Positions 1 to 5,450 are shown, numbered from the stretch's first letter. The stretch: DNA of 5,713 bases from Phormidesmis priestleyi (GCA_003242115.1 QBMP01000153.1:1-5713); one strand, 5' to 3'. Made by a program: numbers and translations. Notes: generated by a model not told the origin, from the sequence alone.

Positions 1-125
1 TTTTCGCTGTCTATTATCTCCTATCCTATGTATATAGACACTTTATCCTGTCCCACTTGACGGAACCAGTGCCAGCTAGATCTGCTAATTCGGGCGCGGC
101 GCTGAAGCAACACTCAAAAATAAAT

Positions 126-149
126 GCCCGTCAGTGCAAGCTCACGGGC
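126..149 (-). terminator. Hairpin with GCAA tetraloop; possible minus-strand terminator
   Basis: GCCCGT (126-131) pairs with ACGGGC (144-149). After one C/C mismatch a further three pairs (133-135 with 140-142) close a GCAA loop, a GNRA-type tetraloop when read on the plus strand. Read on the minus strand, the stem is followed by ATTTATTTTTG, an imperfect T-rich tail, so it could end a minus-strand transcript. The plus strand has no T-run after the stem. No minus-strand gene is visible to its right, so the transcript it would serve is unknown. A structural element of a small RNA is equally possible. Confidence 0.3.
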
Positions 150-300
150 GATGCAAATAGCAGTACCCATCCGCAGGCTAAGCATAGCGCGATCGCAATC
201 GAGACTAAACTCATCGTGACCTCAAGACATCGGGTTAAGAGCAGCAATATTTAAAGTATAAAGCCAAAGGAATTGGCTGCGTTGAGAGAGAAAATTTAGC

Positions 301-320
301 TGTAGTCCTTTGTAGTCCTT
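301..320. repeat. Two tandem copies of a 10-nt unit
   Basis: TGTAGTCCTT is repeated twice, head to tail and without mismatch (301-310 and 311-320). It looks like a simple slippage duplication in non-coding DNA. No function is evident. Confidence 0.8.
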
Positions 321-423
321 TTAACGGGATTTCCTTGATTTTGCGCTGGGCGATCAGCACTGCATTCTAGTGCGATCGCACCCTAAAAATGCGCTCGAAA
401 CCTAGAATCACAAAAAAATAAAT

Positions 424-452
424 ATGTCAATTAAATATGCAAAATGTAATAT
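424..452 (+). promoter_or_regulatory. Predicted sigma-70-type promoter for the small psb35-like gene
   Basis: ATGTCA (424-429) matches four of six bases of the -35 consensus, and TAATAT (447-452) matches four of six of the -10 consensus, including the key T, A and final T. The spacer is 17 nt. Transcription would start near 459, giving a leader of roughly 87 nt before the ATG at 546. The A/T-rich context supports a promoter here, but neither hexamer is strong, so the exact start is a prediction. The HLR1 element directly overlaps the predicted start, which fits a regulated rather than constitutive promoter. Confidence 0.4.
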
Positions 453-456
453 ATGT

Positions 457-474
457 GTTACATTAGTTTACATA
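457..474 (+). promoter_or_regulatory. HLR1 element: RpaB binding site
   Basis: The bases GTTACATT-AG-TTTACATA form two 8-bp direct repeats separated by 2 bp. Both fit the published HLR1 consensus (G/T)TTACA(T/A)(T/A)-N2-(G/T)TTACA(T/A)(T/A) at every position. HLR1 is bound by RpaB, the conserved cyanobacterial response regulator that adjusts photosystem genes to light intensity. With the predicted promoter at 424-452, the site spans about -2 to +16, a position generally associated with repression in low light and derepression on a shift to high light. An inverted half-site-like AATGTAAT lies just upstream at 443-450. The match is seen directly; RpaB binding and the sign of regulation are inferred. 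Confidence 0.7.
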
Positions 475-496
475 GGAAGGCATTAAGACCACCTAA

Positions 497-532
497 GCAA
501 ACAGTGCAAACAGTGCAAACAGTGCAAACAGT
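497..532 (+). repeat. Four tandem copies of a 9-nt unit in the 5' leader
   Basis: GCAAACAGT occurs four times head to tail (497-505, 506-514, 515-523, 524-532) with no mismatch. The array lies between the HLR1 element and the Shine-Dalgarno sequence of the psb35-like gene. The unit is a multiple of three and contains no stop in the gene's frame, so if translated it would read as Q-T-V repeats. Because the real start is most likely downstream at 546, it is best read as an unstructured A/C-rich leader segment. Copy number could vary between strains by slippage. Confidence 0.9.
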
Positions 533-545
533 TGGAGAAAATACC

Positions 546-779
546 ATGATGACAATTTTAGGTTTGGTGTTCTTGGTCGGATGGGTAGGCGTTTCAATTA
601 TTGGCACCCAGGCTTACTTTCGCGGTGAGCAGACCAAGCCTATCCATGAGCGTAACTGGCGCTCTGAGTCGTTTGAGCAAATCGCAAAAGTCGTAACCGG
701 CCAAGAAACAGATTTTGCGAATAGAGTGCCTGCTTACAGCGGCGATGCCTACACCAGCGGATTGCTCACTGACAAATAG
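546..779 (+). CDS. psb35: Probable photosystem II assembly protein Psb35 (single-helix membrane protein)
   Basis: This is a 77-residue protein. Residues 3-22 form one hydrophobic helix, and the polar tail begins with FRGEQTKPIHERNW (25-38) and contains RVPAY (60-64). I recognise that motif from small cyanobacterial proteins annotated as Psb35 (Ssl2148 in Synechocystis), but I could not run a search. Psb35 is reported to stabilise the CP47 assembly module and its attached high-light-inducible proteins during photosystem II biogenesis in the thylakoid membrane. The start at 546 is preferred because GGAGA (534-538) lies 7 nt upstream. A second ATG follows immediately at 549. An in-frame ATG at 453 would add 31 residues, but those would overlap the HLR1 element and the predicted promoter, so I reject it. 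The gene stands alone, with its own promoter region and a strong terminator 59 nt after the stop. If the Psb35 name is wrong, it remains a conserved-looking single-pass thylakoid-type protein. Confidence 0.7.
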   Translation: MMTILGLVFLVGWVGVSIIGTQAYFRGEQTKPIHERNWRSESFEQIAKVVTGQETDFANRVPAYSGDAYTSGLLTDK

Positions 780-838
780 AGCCCACCCGTTTTTTACAGG
801 TTTTAATCTAGTAAAGCCAGATCATTATAGAAAATCCC

Positions 839-875
839 AAAAAGGAAGCTTATCTCATGGATAGGCTTCCTTTTT
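839..875 (+). terminator. Strong intrinsic terminator after the psb35-like gene
   Basis: AAAAAGGAAGCTTATC (839-854) pairs with GATAGGCTTCCTTTTT (860-875). This gives 16 pairs including one T-G wobble, around a 5-nt loop (855-859), and ends in a T5 run. The A-run on the left arm means it could also act on the minus strand, as a backstop for the convergent gene. It lies 59 nt beyond the stop codon at 777-779. Confidence 0.85.
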
Positions 876-1016
876 GTTCGAGTGCTTTTTGGTTGGAGTG
901 CTCAGATTAGGCGTCGGGCTGAACAGCGATTTCGCATACACCTAACCCCCTCCGTTCTGTTGGGAAACACACTGATTGGCAGCAGCCAGCAATAGACCAG
1001 CAATAGAATAACCAAT
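876..1016. other. Convergent intergenic spacer with an 11-nt tandem duplication
   Basis: This is the middle of the 370-bp gap between two convergent genes, between their two terminators. I see no open frame with a start and ribosome site. CCAGCAATAGA is repeated twice without mismatch (986-996 and 997-1007), and a looser direct repeat GAGTGCT occurs at 880-886 and 896-902. Nothing else stands out. Confidence 0.6.
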
Positions 1017-1065
1017 AAAAAACCGCTGACTAACTGCCCAAGCAAAGGAGAGTTCAATCAGCGGT
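1017..1065 (-). terminator. Intrinsic terminator for the minus-strand repeat-protein gene
   Basis: ACCGCTGA (1022-1029) and TCAGCGGT (1058-1065) form an 8-bp GC-rich stem. Inside the 28-nt loop, AACT (1032-1035) and AGTT (1051-1054) can extend the pairing. On the minus strand the stem is followed by a T6 run (the A-run at 1017-1022), the classic arrangement for Rho-independent termination. It lies about 85 nt after the stop codon of the large minus-strand gene. Confidence 0.75.
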
Positions 1066-1149
1066 CTTATTAACAGAAGTGGAACACTTTAAGAACCAAT
1101 ATCAACCGAATATCAAAGGGCGAATATCAAGGAAGCTCTAAACGAGTCT

Positions 1150-4100
1150 CTAAACCGCTAGAACGCCACCTACAGCGGAGACAATAGCCGAAATCAGAGC
1201 CGTAGCAAACAGCCACCAAGCAGCGGCTTCGGCAGCGACCTTGGTATCTTCTATCTGCTTTTGAGTCTGCACTTTGATGCTGTGAAGACGGCCTTCAATT
1301 TGCTGTTCAACTCGCTGGGCTTTGCCTAGAACGCTGTCGCGAGCCGATTCGATTTGGTCGATGACACGGTTGGCATCGCGCTCAGAGATGCGTTCGTGAG
1401 AGCTGACGAGGGCAACAAGGGTGTCACGGTCGAACTGAGAGAGGCGATCGCGCATCGCTGTAAACCCAGCTTGTGGATCATCAAACAGCGTCCGCATATC
1501 GCGCTTAATGCCGTAATAATCCAACTCTGGGCGATCTAGAGACTCTAGATACTGACGAATGCGGGCAAAGATGCTATCAATCACCGACTCGATGCTGCGC
1601 TGAATGCTGCGAATTTGATCTTTCACCTGATGGCGAACATCAGCGATACGGGCCACCACTTCAGCGGCTTCGTCTTCAGTCATGTCGGGGCGCTGAGCCA
1701 AAAGGGCCACCATCGTCGAGTCGTCCATTTGAGAAAGGCGATCGCCCAGCTTGCTAGCGCCCAGTTTTGGATCGCTCAACAGCAGCTTCAGGTCACGCTT
1801 CACCCCTTCAGGATTCAGCGCTTCCTTATTGGTATTGCTCAAGTAGTCTTCCAGTGCAGACTGGAAGGAAAGCGCCTTCCGCTGACTGGTCACCTTTGCC
1901 CTACGGACAAAGCGTCGAGGCGAGCGAATCAGACCTTGAATAGTGGAGAGCGTGTTGTCAATCGCATCATTGACCTCAGCTTCACTCAAGTCATCACGCT
2001 GGCTCAATAGCTGCACGAGTGTATCGCGATCCATTTTAGAAAGGCGGAAGCGAATAGCTCTAGCCCCTACTTTAGGATTGTCCATGAGCTTTTGAAGATC
2101 GCGCTTAATGCCTGCTGGGCTGAGTTCTGGCTTACCAGTACTGCGCAGATAGTCGGCAATCGCCGTCGTCGCTTCGTCGTATTTGGCTTGGGCTTGAGCC
2201 GTCACCTTTTGAGGCGTATGAATAGCCGATACCCAGTTTTCTTCAACTGAGTCGATGACCTGGTTGACATCGCCTTCTGAAAATTCAGGGCGCTGAGCCA
2301 GTAGCTTCACAAAGGTATCGCGATCAAAGCGAGAGACTCGGCTGCGGATGCTGCTAATGCCCTGGTCAGGCTCTGACATCAGTAGCTTAAGTTCGCGCTT
2401 AATACCTTCGGGGTTAAGCTCATCTTTGCCAGTGCTGCGCAGATAGTCTTCAATAGACTGCTGCTGTTGCTGCAAGCGAACCTTGGCGGCTTTGTCTACG
2501 CCTTCAGCATCGGCGATGATTCGCTCCAGAATCTGCGCATAGTGTTCAGCGGTTTCGTGAGCCGCAACGTCGTTGCGTGTAAGCAAAAACTGACGGAAGT
2601 AGTCGGCATCAATATGGCCGAGGCGTTCGCGCAAATAATCTCCATCCAACGGCTCTTCTTCAATTAGCGCTTTGAAAGCGCGATCGCCCATGTCAGAAGA
2701 AAGTTCACTAGCAGGCGAGTACTTGAAGAACGATTCCATTTGCTGACGCACTCGCTTTTCAGCCGCCGCCGCTTCTGCAAACGTTACGTTCTTGAGCACA
2801 TCCTGGCGAATCACTTCCAAGCGAGTGGCAATATCACTAATTTCTGAGTGAGTGAGCATTCCCCTAGCTGAGAGCACGTTCACGAAAGTCTTACGGCTAA
2901 TGCCCGCAAGCTGATGGCGCATTTCGGTTTCGTCAGCATCGGTATCGTAGAGAACATTGCGGAAATTCTCTTCTAGTTCAGGTGACTTCAGCTCACTGAG
3001 ATAGGCGTGATGCAGATAGCTTTCAGCGTCAGCTTTGATCAAGTTGTCATCATGAACTGCCGCATCACGCAGCTGAGAAGGGAGATTGCCTGATTGGCCA
3101 GCAACGCCGCCCTGAATCTCACTCTGTGCAGACTTGATTTGGCCAATCAGCTTGCTGGCATCCATGTCAGAGAGATCTAGCTTGCCCATGACCATGCCAA
3201 TCAGCGTGTTCATGCCTTGAGCTAGCACTTGCTGAACCGGGCCTTTACTGCTGTCGTCGCTGTTGTTGTCGTTAGAATTATCTTGGCCGCTGCCCTGGCG
3301 GCCTTGGTCACCCGGAGTGCGACTTTGGCGCATTTCAGCGATTAAACTACTTAGCTGATCGCCCAGACCTTTAGAGGCCAGCTGTCCGCCTGTTGCGGAA
3401 GCGACAAAGGCCATTAGCTCGTTCATGCCTTTGCTGCTGCCGGTGTTGCGTTCCCACACGCTTTGCAGACGCTTGGCGAGGCGCTTGGTTTCCTCTTTAG
3501 AAAGGTTAGAGCGATCGCTCAACAGCTTCTCAAACATGCTACTGTCTACCTCTGGCAAAGCGTCTCTGTCAGCTTTAGCTACGTCAGAATCTCGAATCAG
3601 CCGCTCAAACTCTTCTTCTACCGAGGAGACATCCACCTCATTCGAGCGCAGACCCGCAACGTATTCTTGCAAGCTATCTTGAATGCCAGAGGTATCCAAA
3701 CCGGTCGTCAGTTCGCGGCGAATGGCTGCTGCCGCTGCTTCAGCCGTGTGCACCATCTCGTTACTAGCACTTTTTGCACCTATGGCCGCTGTCGCTGTGC
3801 CGACCATTGCCTGAAAACCGCTGGTCGCTGACTTTACCACCGAACCAATCAGAGAACCCACGGCAGTGGAGCTAAACCAAGTGAGCAAAGAAAAATAAAG
3901 CGCCCAAATGACCAATCCGGTAATGGCTCCCGTCCAAGGGTCGGGATACAAATTAAGCCGGACGGCTAACCAGCAAGCAAAAAACAGCGCTAAGCTCACC
4001 GTGATCAGCGTCCATAAGCCAAAAGCAAGGCCAATCGTTTTAATGCTGGTGCCGCCGTCGTCGCTGCTATCGCTGTCGGAACCGCTAGAGCTGCCGGAGT

Positions 4101-4365
4101 GGGCAACATAGGAAACGCCTGCCGCCATCGACAAGTTGGTCAGCAGCAGCTGAAAACCAAAGGCTAAGATCACCCCAGAAAGCACCGCAATGACCACCTG
4201 CGGGCCCTGTACAGCAACCGGGACGCCTACCGGGACACCTACCGGAACAGCCTGCAAAGTATCAATTTCTGGGTTCCCGACTTGAGCTATTTGGGCTAAG
4301 AAGCTGTTTAAATAGCTACTTGAATAAGAGTGTGCGGCCAGTAGCAGGCCGTTATAAAGTTCCAT
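1150..4365 (-). CDS. Large cyanobacterial membrane-anchored protein with seven helical repeats, function unknown
   Basis: This protein has 1071 residues and no enzyme motif that I recognise. Residues 39-50 are a V-P-V-G tandem run. Membrane helices lie at about 57-80, 110-135 and 146-168, and a Ser/Asp-rich loop (89-106) separates the first two. A predicted helical stretch (about 169-220) leads into seven repeats of about 75 residues, at 232-302, 446-520, 541-617, 638-711, 736-810, 838-910 and 936-1008. The last four are clear, with the pattern YLxSTGKxELxPxGIKRDLxxL followed by DPxxG, RLSxxDRDTxVxLLxQR and SExxxNxxID. Low-complexity N/D/S/Q sequence (about 353-374) splits the first two repeats. 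A fourth helix (about 1049-1070) ends the protein. From memory, such proteins are common in cyanobacteria and are sometimes labelled MFS transporter; four membrane helices do not support that label. The start at 4365 lacks a good Shine-Dalgarno sequence but directly opens the conserved-looking N-terminus. A scaffolding or membrane-organising role is only an inference. Confidence 0.85.
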   Translation of the reverse strand: MELYNGLLLAAHSYSSSYLNSFLAQIAQVGNPEIDTLQAVPVGVPVGVPVAVQGPQVVIAVLSGVILAFGFQLLLTNLSMAAGVSYVAHSGSSSGSDSDSSDDGGTSIKTIGLAFGLWTLITVSLALFFACWLAVRLNLYPDPWTGAITGLVIWALYFSLLTWFSSTAVGSLIGSVVKSATSGFQAMVGTATAAIGAKSASNEMVHTAEAAAAAIRRELTTGLDTSGIQDSLQEYVAGLRSNEVDVSSVEEEFERLIRDSDVAKADRDALPEVDSSMFEKLLSDRSNLSKEETKRLAKRLQSVWERNTGSSKGMNELMAFVASATGGQLASKGLGDQLSSLIAEMRQSRTPGDQGRQGSGQDNSNDNNSDDSSKGPVQQVLAQGMNTLIGMVMGKLDLSDMDASKLIGQIKSAQSEIQGGVAGQSGNLPSQLRDAAVHDDNLIKADAESYLHHAYLSELKSPELEENFRNVLYDTDADETEMRHQLAGISRKTFVNVLSARGMLTHSEISDIATRLEVIRQDVLKNVTFAEAAAAEKRVRQQMESFFKYSPASELSSDMGDRAFKALIEEEPLDGDYLRERLGHIDADYFRQFLLTRNDVAAHETAEHYAQILERIIADAEGVDKAAKVRLQQQQQSIEDYLRSTGKDELNPEGIKRELKLLMSEPDQGISSIRSRVSRFDRDTFVKLLAQRPEFSEGDVNQVIDSVEENWVSAIHTPQKVTAQAQAKYDEATTAIADYLRSTGKPELSPAGIKRDLQKLMDNPKVGARAIRFRLSKMDRDTLVQLLSQRDDLSEAEVNDAIDNTLSTIQGLIRSPRRFVRRAKVTSQRKALSFQSALEDYLSNTNKEALNPEGVKRDLKLLLSDPKLGASKLGDRLSQMDDSTMVALLAQRPDMTEDEAAEVVARIADVRHQVKDQIRSIQRSIESVIDSIFARIRQYLESLDRPELDYYGIKRDMRTLFDDPQAGFTAMRDRLSQFDRDTLVALVSSHERISERDANRVIDQIESARDSVLGKAQRVEQQIEGRLHSIKVQTQKQIEDTKVAAEAAAWWLFATALISAIVSAVGGVLAV
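1342..3672 (-). repeat. Array of seven diverged repeats of about 225 nt inside the large gene
   Basis: In coding order the repeats are at 3460-3672, 2806-3030, 2515-2745, 2233-2454, 1936-2160, 1636-1854 and 1342-1560. The last four start about 294-306 nt apart, so each 75-residue unit carries a linker of about 25 residues. They share the core (Y)LxSTGK-EL-P-G-IKRDL-LL-DP, then RLS-DRDT-V-LL-QR. The first three copies keep only the skeleton: an opening [EQ]xY/F, a (D/S)xxxFxxLLxxR-like helix (MFEKLLSDR, FVNVLSARG, YFRQFLLTR) and an acidic start to the final helix. The fourth and fifth copies also share nucleotide stretches such as CTGCGCAGATAGTC on the plus strand, suggesting later duplication. 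Confidence 0.8.
4217..4252 (-). repeat. Three 12-nt tandem units encoding V-P-V-G repeats
   Basis: On the plus strand the units read ACCGGGACGCCT, ACCGGGACACCT and ACCGGAACAGCC (4217-4228, 4229-4240, 4241-4252), diverging towards the third. They encode the V-P-V-G run near residues 39-50 of the large membrane protein, just before its first membrane helix. An extended, proline-containing linker is the likely structure. Confidence 0.8.
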
Positions 4366-4608
4366 AGCGAATGCGCTCTCTTTCGTACGAGAATAGTGGT
4401 CTTATCTTATTAAGCCTTTTGGAGTGGTTTTATTCCTCTGTCCTAAGAATGAAGCAGATTTTTCGGCTTCGCTCAAAAGGCTGAGATTACCTTTCTTTGG
4501 GAATATTTAAGTTGATGTGAGCCCTTTTTGCGCTTTTTGTAAAGGGAGCCAAAGGCAGAAAACAGAATCGGCAACAAGCGCAAAAAAGAGTTTAAGCAAA
4601 TGAAGAAT
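4366..4608. other. Spacer between two minus-strand genes, possible promoter region
   Basis: This 243-bp gap is A/T-rich and has no convincing gene. A minus-strand frame overlapping 4473-4670 shares sequence with the end of the neighbouring gene and looks spurious. On the minus strand just before the large gene lie ATAAGATAAG (4401-4410) and the 8-bp palindrome TCGTACGA (4383-4390), but I cannot name a firm -35/-10 pair. AGCCTTTT (4413-4420) and AAAAGGCT (4475-4482) are inverted copies 54 nt apart. The gap is long enough for the large gene to have its own promoter rather than rely on read-through. Confidence 0.5.
4525..4586. repeat. Inverted repeat with 11-bp perfect arms
   Basis: TTTTTGCGCTT (4525-4535) is the exact reverse complement of AAGCGCAAAAA (4576-4586), separated by 40 nt. 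It begins 22 nt after the stop of the DUF2993-like gene on the minus strand. It could fold at the 3' end of that transcript, but the distal arm is followed by G residues rather than a T-run, so it is not a standard intrinsic terminator. A competing 6-bp hairpin, CCCTTT (4522-4527) with AAAGGG (4541-4546), overlaps the left arm. Protection of the 3' end or a binding site are alternatives. Confidence 0.5.
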
Positions 4609-5352
4609 TTAAGCGTAATCAAGTGATTGAATATTGGCTTTGGCGGTGACAATAAGTTTGCCAGATTCAATGTTCAATTGCTCGAATTGAAGCTTCATAC
4701 CGCCTAGCTCAAAGTTGCGTAAATCCAACAGATCTTCGGTGCTGCGAATCAGCGACTGGGCGAGGTCAAGATCGCCGCGATCGCTCTCGTAGCAAACATC
4801 AACTAGCGTTAGCTGGTGACCGCCTTCAATGAGCTGCGGTTTGGCGGTAAAAGCGACGTGATGCTTTTCTACTTTCTCTATCAGCATGATGTCTGCTTCG
4901 ATGTGGAAGGTATCAGCGGCTGGTAGCGTAAAGCGCACGTTGCTGGCATCGGTGGTGACGGTTTCGCCCGAGGGTAGGGTAATTTTTTGGCCTCTGAGCT
5001 TTTGTTTGACGTAGCCAGAGTTGAAGGCATGCTCAATGTCTTCAGCGTTGAGAGTAACGCAGGCTTTGGCATCGGTCGGTTGCTCTAGCTCAATGTTGCC
5101 AAAGGCGGCTTTGAGCAGATTGATATTAATCGCATCGGTTTCGAGGGCGATCGCCTCGGTTCGCAAATCACCTTTAACAACCAGCCCTTTCCCTTCTAAA
5201 GTGGCGGTGTCTATTTGGCCTTGCGCTAGATTGAGAGGGTTAGTGTGAATCTCTACACGGAGAGATTCGGCTTCGTCTAGCTGAGATTTGATGCCTGCTT
5301 CAACGGTTTTGCTAATGGCCTGTTCGCTGATATCTAGATCTTGTGAACTCAT
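4609..5352 (-). CDS. DUF2993 / LmeA-family phospholipid-binding-like protein
   Basis: This protein has 247 residues and no signal peptide or membrane helix; it opens directly with the polar MSSQDLDISEQAISKTVEAGIKS. The opening amphipathic helix is followed by alternating beta-strands carrying EAESLRVEIHTNPLNLAQGQID (27-48), EGKGLVVKGDLRTEAIALETD (53-73), an LNAEDIEHAFNSGYV segment (101-115) and a C-terminal FELGGMKLQFEQLNIESGKLIVTAKA stretch (214-239). I recognise this order from the DUF2993 family, whose mycobacterial member LmeA binds phospholipid and acts in lipomannan elongation in the cell envelope. Cyanobacterial members are not characterised as far as I know, so a lipid role here is inferred from the family. 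Mycobacterial LmeA is exported, and the missing leader suggests a different location or a peripheral membrane role. The ATG at 5352 follows AGGT in TCAGGTAGCC, a weak Shine-Dalgarno sequence. It lies 97 bp after the upstream minus-strand gene. Confidence 0.75.
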   Translation of the reverse strand: MSSQDLDISEQAISKTVEAGIKSQLDEAESLRVEIHTNPLNLAQGQIDTATLEGKGLVVKGDLRTEAIALETDAININLLKAAFGNIELEQPTDAKACVTLNAEDIEHAFNSGYVKQKLRGQKITLPSGETVTTDASNVRFTLPAADTFHIEADIMLIEKVEKHHVAFTAKPQLIEGGHQLTLVDVCYESDRGDLDLAQSLIRSTEDLLDLRNFELGGMKLQFEQLNIESGKLIVTAKANIQSLDYA

Positions 5353-5450
5353 GGCTACCTGATTTTATAATGCAGCTCAGTGTAAAAGAAGTCTATTTTT
5401 AATGGCCTCTCTCATCAGAGTTAGTAACCGTTGCTTTGAGAGCGTATTGT
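5353..5450 (-). promoter_or_regulatory. Short upstream gap with weak promoter candidate for the DUF2993-like gene
   Basis: The gap is short enough for read-through from the gene on the right. On the minus strand, TAGACT and CATTAT lie 17 nt apart and each match four of six consensus bases, and the A/T-rich ATTATAAAAT sits about 10 nt before the start codon. Transcription from there would leave almost no leader, so the assignment is doubtful. CTCT and AGAG around 5407-5420 can form a 4-bp hairpin, too weak to call a terminator. Confidence 0.2.

Larger units (their letters stand above)
1..442. other. Non-coding leader region with small structures, no convincing gene
   Basis: I find no credible gene here. 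The only open frame of note (about 57-254, plus) needs a TTG start, has no Shine-Dalgarno sequence and translates to a low-hydrophobicity peptide with no recognisable pattern. The stretch does hold two HIP1 octamers (189-196 and 372-379, the second inside the perfect 12-bp palindrome GTGCGATCGCAC at 370-381). It also has a hairpin at 126-149, a second small hairpin at 262-278 (AGCCAA / TTGGCT around a 5-nt loop) and a 10-nt tandem duplication at 301-320. A 7-bp inverted pair, ATTCTAG (364-370) and CTAGAAT (402-408), flanks the second HIP1 site. The gene to the left lies outside the window. Confidence 0.6.

Noticed and set aside
57..254. 65-residue plus-strand open frame starting at TTG
   Set aside because: It has no Shine-Dalgarno sequence, a rare start codon and no domain-like pattern, and it covers a hairpin and a HIP1 site typical of non-coding DNA.
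445..462. Possible NtcA or cAMP-receptor-type site (TGT...ACA, GTA...TAC)
   Set aside because: The spacing is GTA-N10-TAC and TGT-N12-ACA, not the GTA-N8-TAC or TGT-N10-ACA expected. HLR1 explains the bases better.
497..532. CRISPR-like array
   Set aside because: The 9-nt units are directly adjacent with no spacers, so this is a simple tandem repeat.
453..545. Upstream ATG giving a 108-residue form of the psb35-like protein
   Set aside because: The added 31 residues overlap the HLR1 element and predicted promoter and include the Q-T-V slippage repeat. A good Shine-Dalgarno sequence precedes the ATG at 546 instead.
1354..4111. Several plus-strand open frames of 60-130 residues opposite the large gene
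   Set aside because: They are all antisense to the 1071-residue gene, have no ribosome sites and arise from its codon pattern.
1150..4365. MFS transporter
   Set aside because: Only four membrane helices are visible and most of the protein is polar helical repeat. No transporter signature motif is seen.
4473..4670. 65-residue minus-strand frame overlapping the end of the DUF2993-like gene
   Set aside because: It overlaps the better-supported gene in another frame and has no ribosome site. Its Leu/Phe/Lys-rich content reflects A/T-rich spacer sequence.
4881..5248. Open frames on both strands inside the DUF2993-like gene
   Set aside because: They are shadow frames; the 247-residue frame shows family-like beta-strand patterning and spans them entirely.
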